In this document: positions 6,424 to 6,755 of the stretch, one piece after another
Numbering within the stretch: the first letter of the stretch is position 1
How the letters are laid out: every line of letters begins with the position of its first letter
NCBI GenBank assembly: GCA_937873105.1
Contig: CALMWD010000379.1
Location: 1-6,755 of the forward strand
Direction: 5' to 3'
Source: an uncultured Rhodanobacteraceae bacterium
Lineage (GTDB): Bacteria; Pseudomonadota; Gammaproteobacteria; Xanthomonadales; Ahniellaceae
Length of the DNA stretch: 6,755 nt
Translations under genes and position numbers: made by a program
The notes under the pieces: generated by a model
Database searches by the model: none
The model's input: only the letters and a program-made list of their open reading frames with translations
Told to the model about the DNA's origin: nothing

Positions 6424-6623
6424 ACGAGACACCGCCGCCGGAGGCACCGAATCGCGAGCTACCTCCGCGTCCACACGAACTTCCCGAGGCTGGGGGCCGG
6501 CAGGAGCAGGGAGCCGACAACTCCGGAAGCAACACGCTCCTCACGGGTTGCGGCACCGTCGCCGTCGGCTTGGCGGTGATCGTGCTGCTCTTTCTCGGCG
6601 TCTGCGGCGCCATGCTCCGCTGA
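6420..6623 (+). CDS. Small single-helix membrane protein, proline-rich N terminus
   Basis: The 67-residue protein starts at GTG 6420, supported by a strong Shine-Dalgarno sequence and by the GTGA overlap with the Lgt-like gene. Residues 1-38 are hydrophilic and rich in Pro and Glu (repeated PP), probably disordered. Residues 40-65 form one transmembrane helix with Cys44 near its start and Cys62 near its end. There is no lipobox and no typical cleavable signal, so a tail-anchored form with a cytosolic N terminus is likely. I recognise no family. By position it could be an accessory subunit of the neighbouring membrane enzymes, which is inference. Its stop TGA overlaps the next ATG by one base (TGATG). 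Confidence 0.7.
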   Translation: MNETPPPEAPNRELPPRPHELPEAGGRQEQGADNSGSNTLLTGCGTVAVGLAVIVLLFLGVCGAMLR

Positions 6624-6755
6624 TGGTCGTCCTGCACCTCGTCGACGCGGTCAAGCGCCGCCTGCATCGCGACATCGTCGCCGACCCGGTCCTGCACGCG
6701 CGCGTGCTGAACCTGTATCTCTGCGGCGAAGCCTATCCGCATGCGTTGGACGATT
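6623..6755 (+). CDS. Start of an unrecognised gene (5' part only)
   Basis: The frame opens with ATG 6623, which shares one base with the preceding stop, and runs 44 codons to the window end with no stop. The visible protein is soluble in character: a basic helix (DAVKRRLHRD), then DPVLHARVLNLYLCGEAYPHALDD. It has four His and one Cys but no motif I can assign. The TGATG junction points to translational coupling and membership of the same operon, unlike the membrane proteins before it. No Shine-Dalgarno sequence of its own is seen. The codon use (CTG, GTC, CGC) looks like ordinary host coding sequence. Function is unknown. Confidence 0.65.
   Translation, partial: MVVLHLVDAVKRRLHRDIVADPVLHARVLNLYLCGEAYPHALDD

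Noticed and set aside
6389..6742. 117-codon minus-strand frame opposite the small membrane gene
   Set aside because: The + strand small ORF has a strong Shine-Dalgarno sequence and overlaps on both sides; the minus frame is Ser/Pro-rich with no motif.
1..6755. CRISPR arrays, tRNA or rRNA genes, insertion sequences
   Set aside because: No regularly spaced direct repeats, no cloverleaf-like or rRNA-like stretches, and no transposase fragments or flanking inverted repeats were seen.

Overview
The window is GC-rich (about two thirds G+C by eye) and densely coded. Every gene I can support lies on the + strand, and four of the seven gene junctions overlap by 1 or 4 bases. The gene content (a periplasmic Tricorn-type S41 peptidase, an MECR-like reductase, a sterol-desaturase-family enzyme) and the codon style suggest a high-GC proteobacterium. 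A xanthomonad/Lysobacter-like gammaproteobacterium is my best guess, but no rRNA or marker gene proves it.

Bases 1-349 hold the C-terminal part of a zinc-type (MDR) reductase that most resembles 2-enoyl thioester reductase (MECR/Etr1). A short hairpin with a T run (360-382) probably ends its transcript. Bases 424-3669 encode a full-length secreted Tricorn-protease homologue: signal peptide, beta-propeller repeats, an acidic linker, then the C1, PDZ and S41 catalytic domains. It has its own strong ribosome binding site.

Bases 3670-3907 are non-coding. They hold two good inverted repeats: a 14-bp stem hairpin just after the peptidase stop, and an 8-bp-stem palindrome that looks like a dispersed intergenic repeat. 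A possible promoter sits directly against the next start codon.

Bases 3908-6755 form a tightly packed run of six genes, nearly all membrane proteins: a fatty-acid-hydroxylase/sterol-desaturase-family enzyme, an uncharacterised six-helix membrane protein, a 123-residue four-helix protein with His and acidic residues gathered on one membrane face, a divergent Lgt-like protein (prolipoprotein diacylglyceryl transferase superfamily) lacking several canonical catalytic residues, a 67-residue single-helix protein, and the start of an unrecognised gene that leaves the window. The overlaps imply co-translation. Together they look like an undescribed membrane or lipid-modification cassette. That function is inference; the family assignments of the desaturase-like and Lgt-like proteins are the firm anchors. 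This block also uses the leucine codon TTG far more than the peptidase gene, so its codon history may differ.
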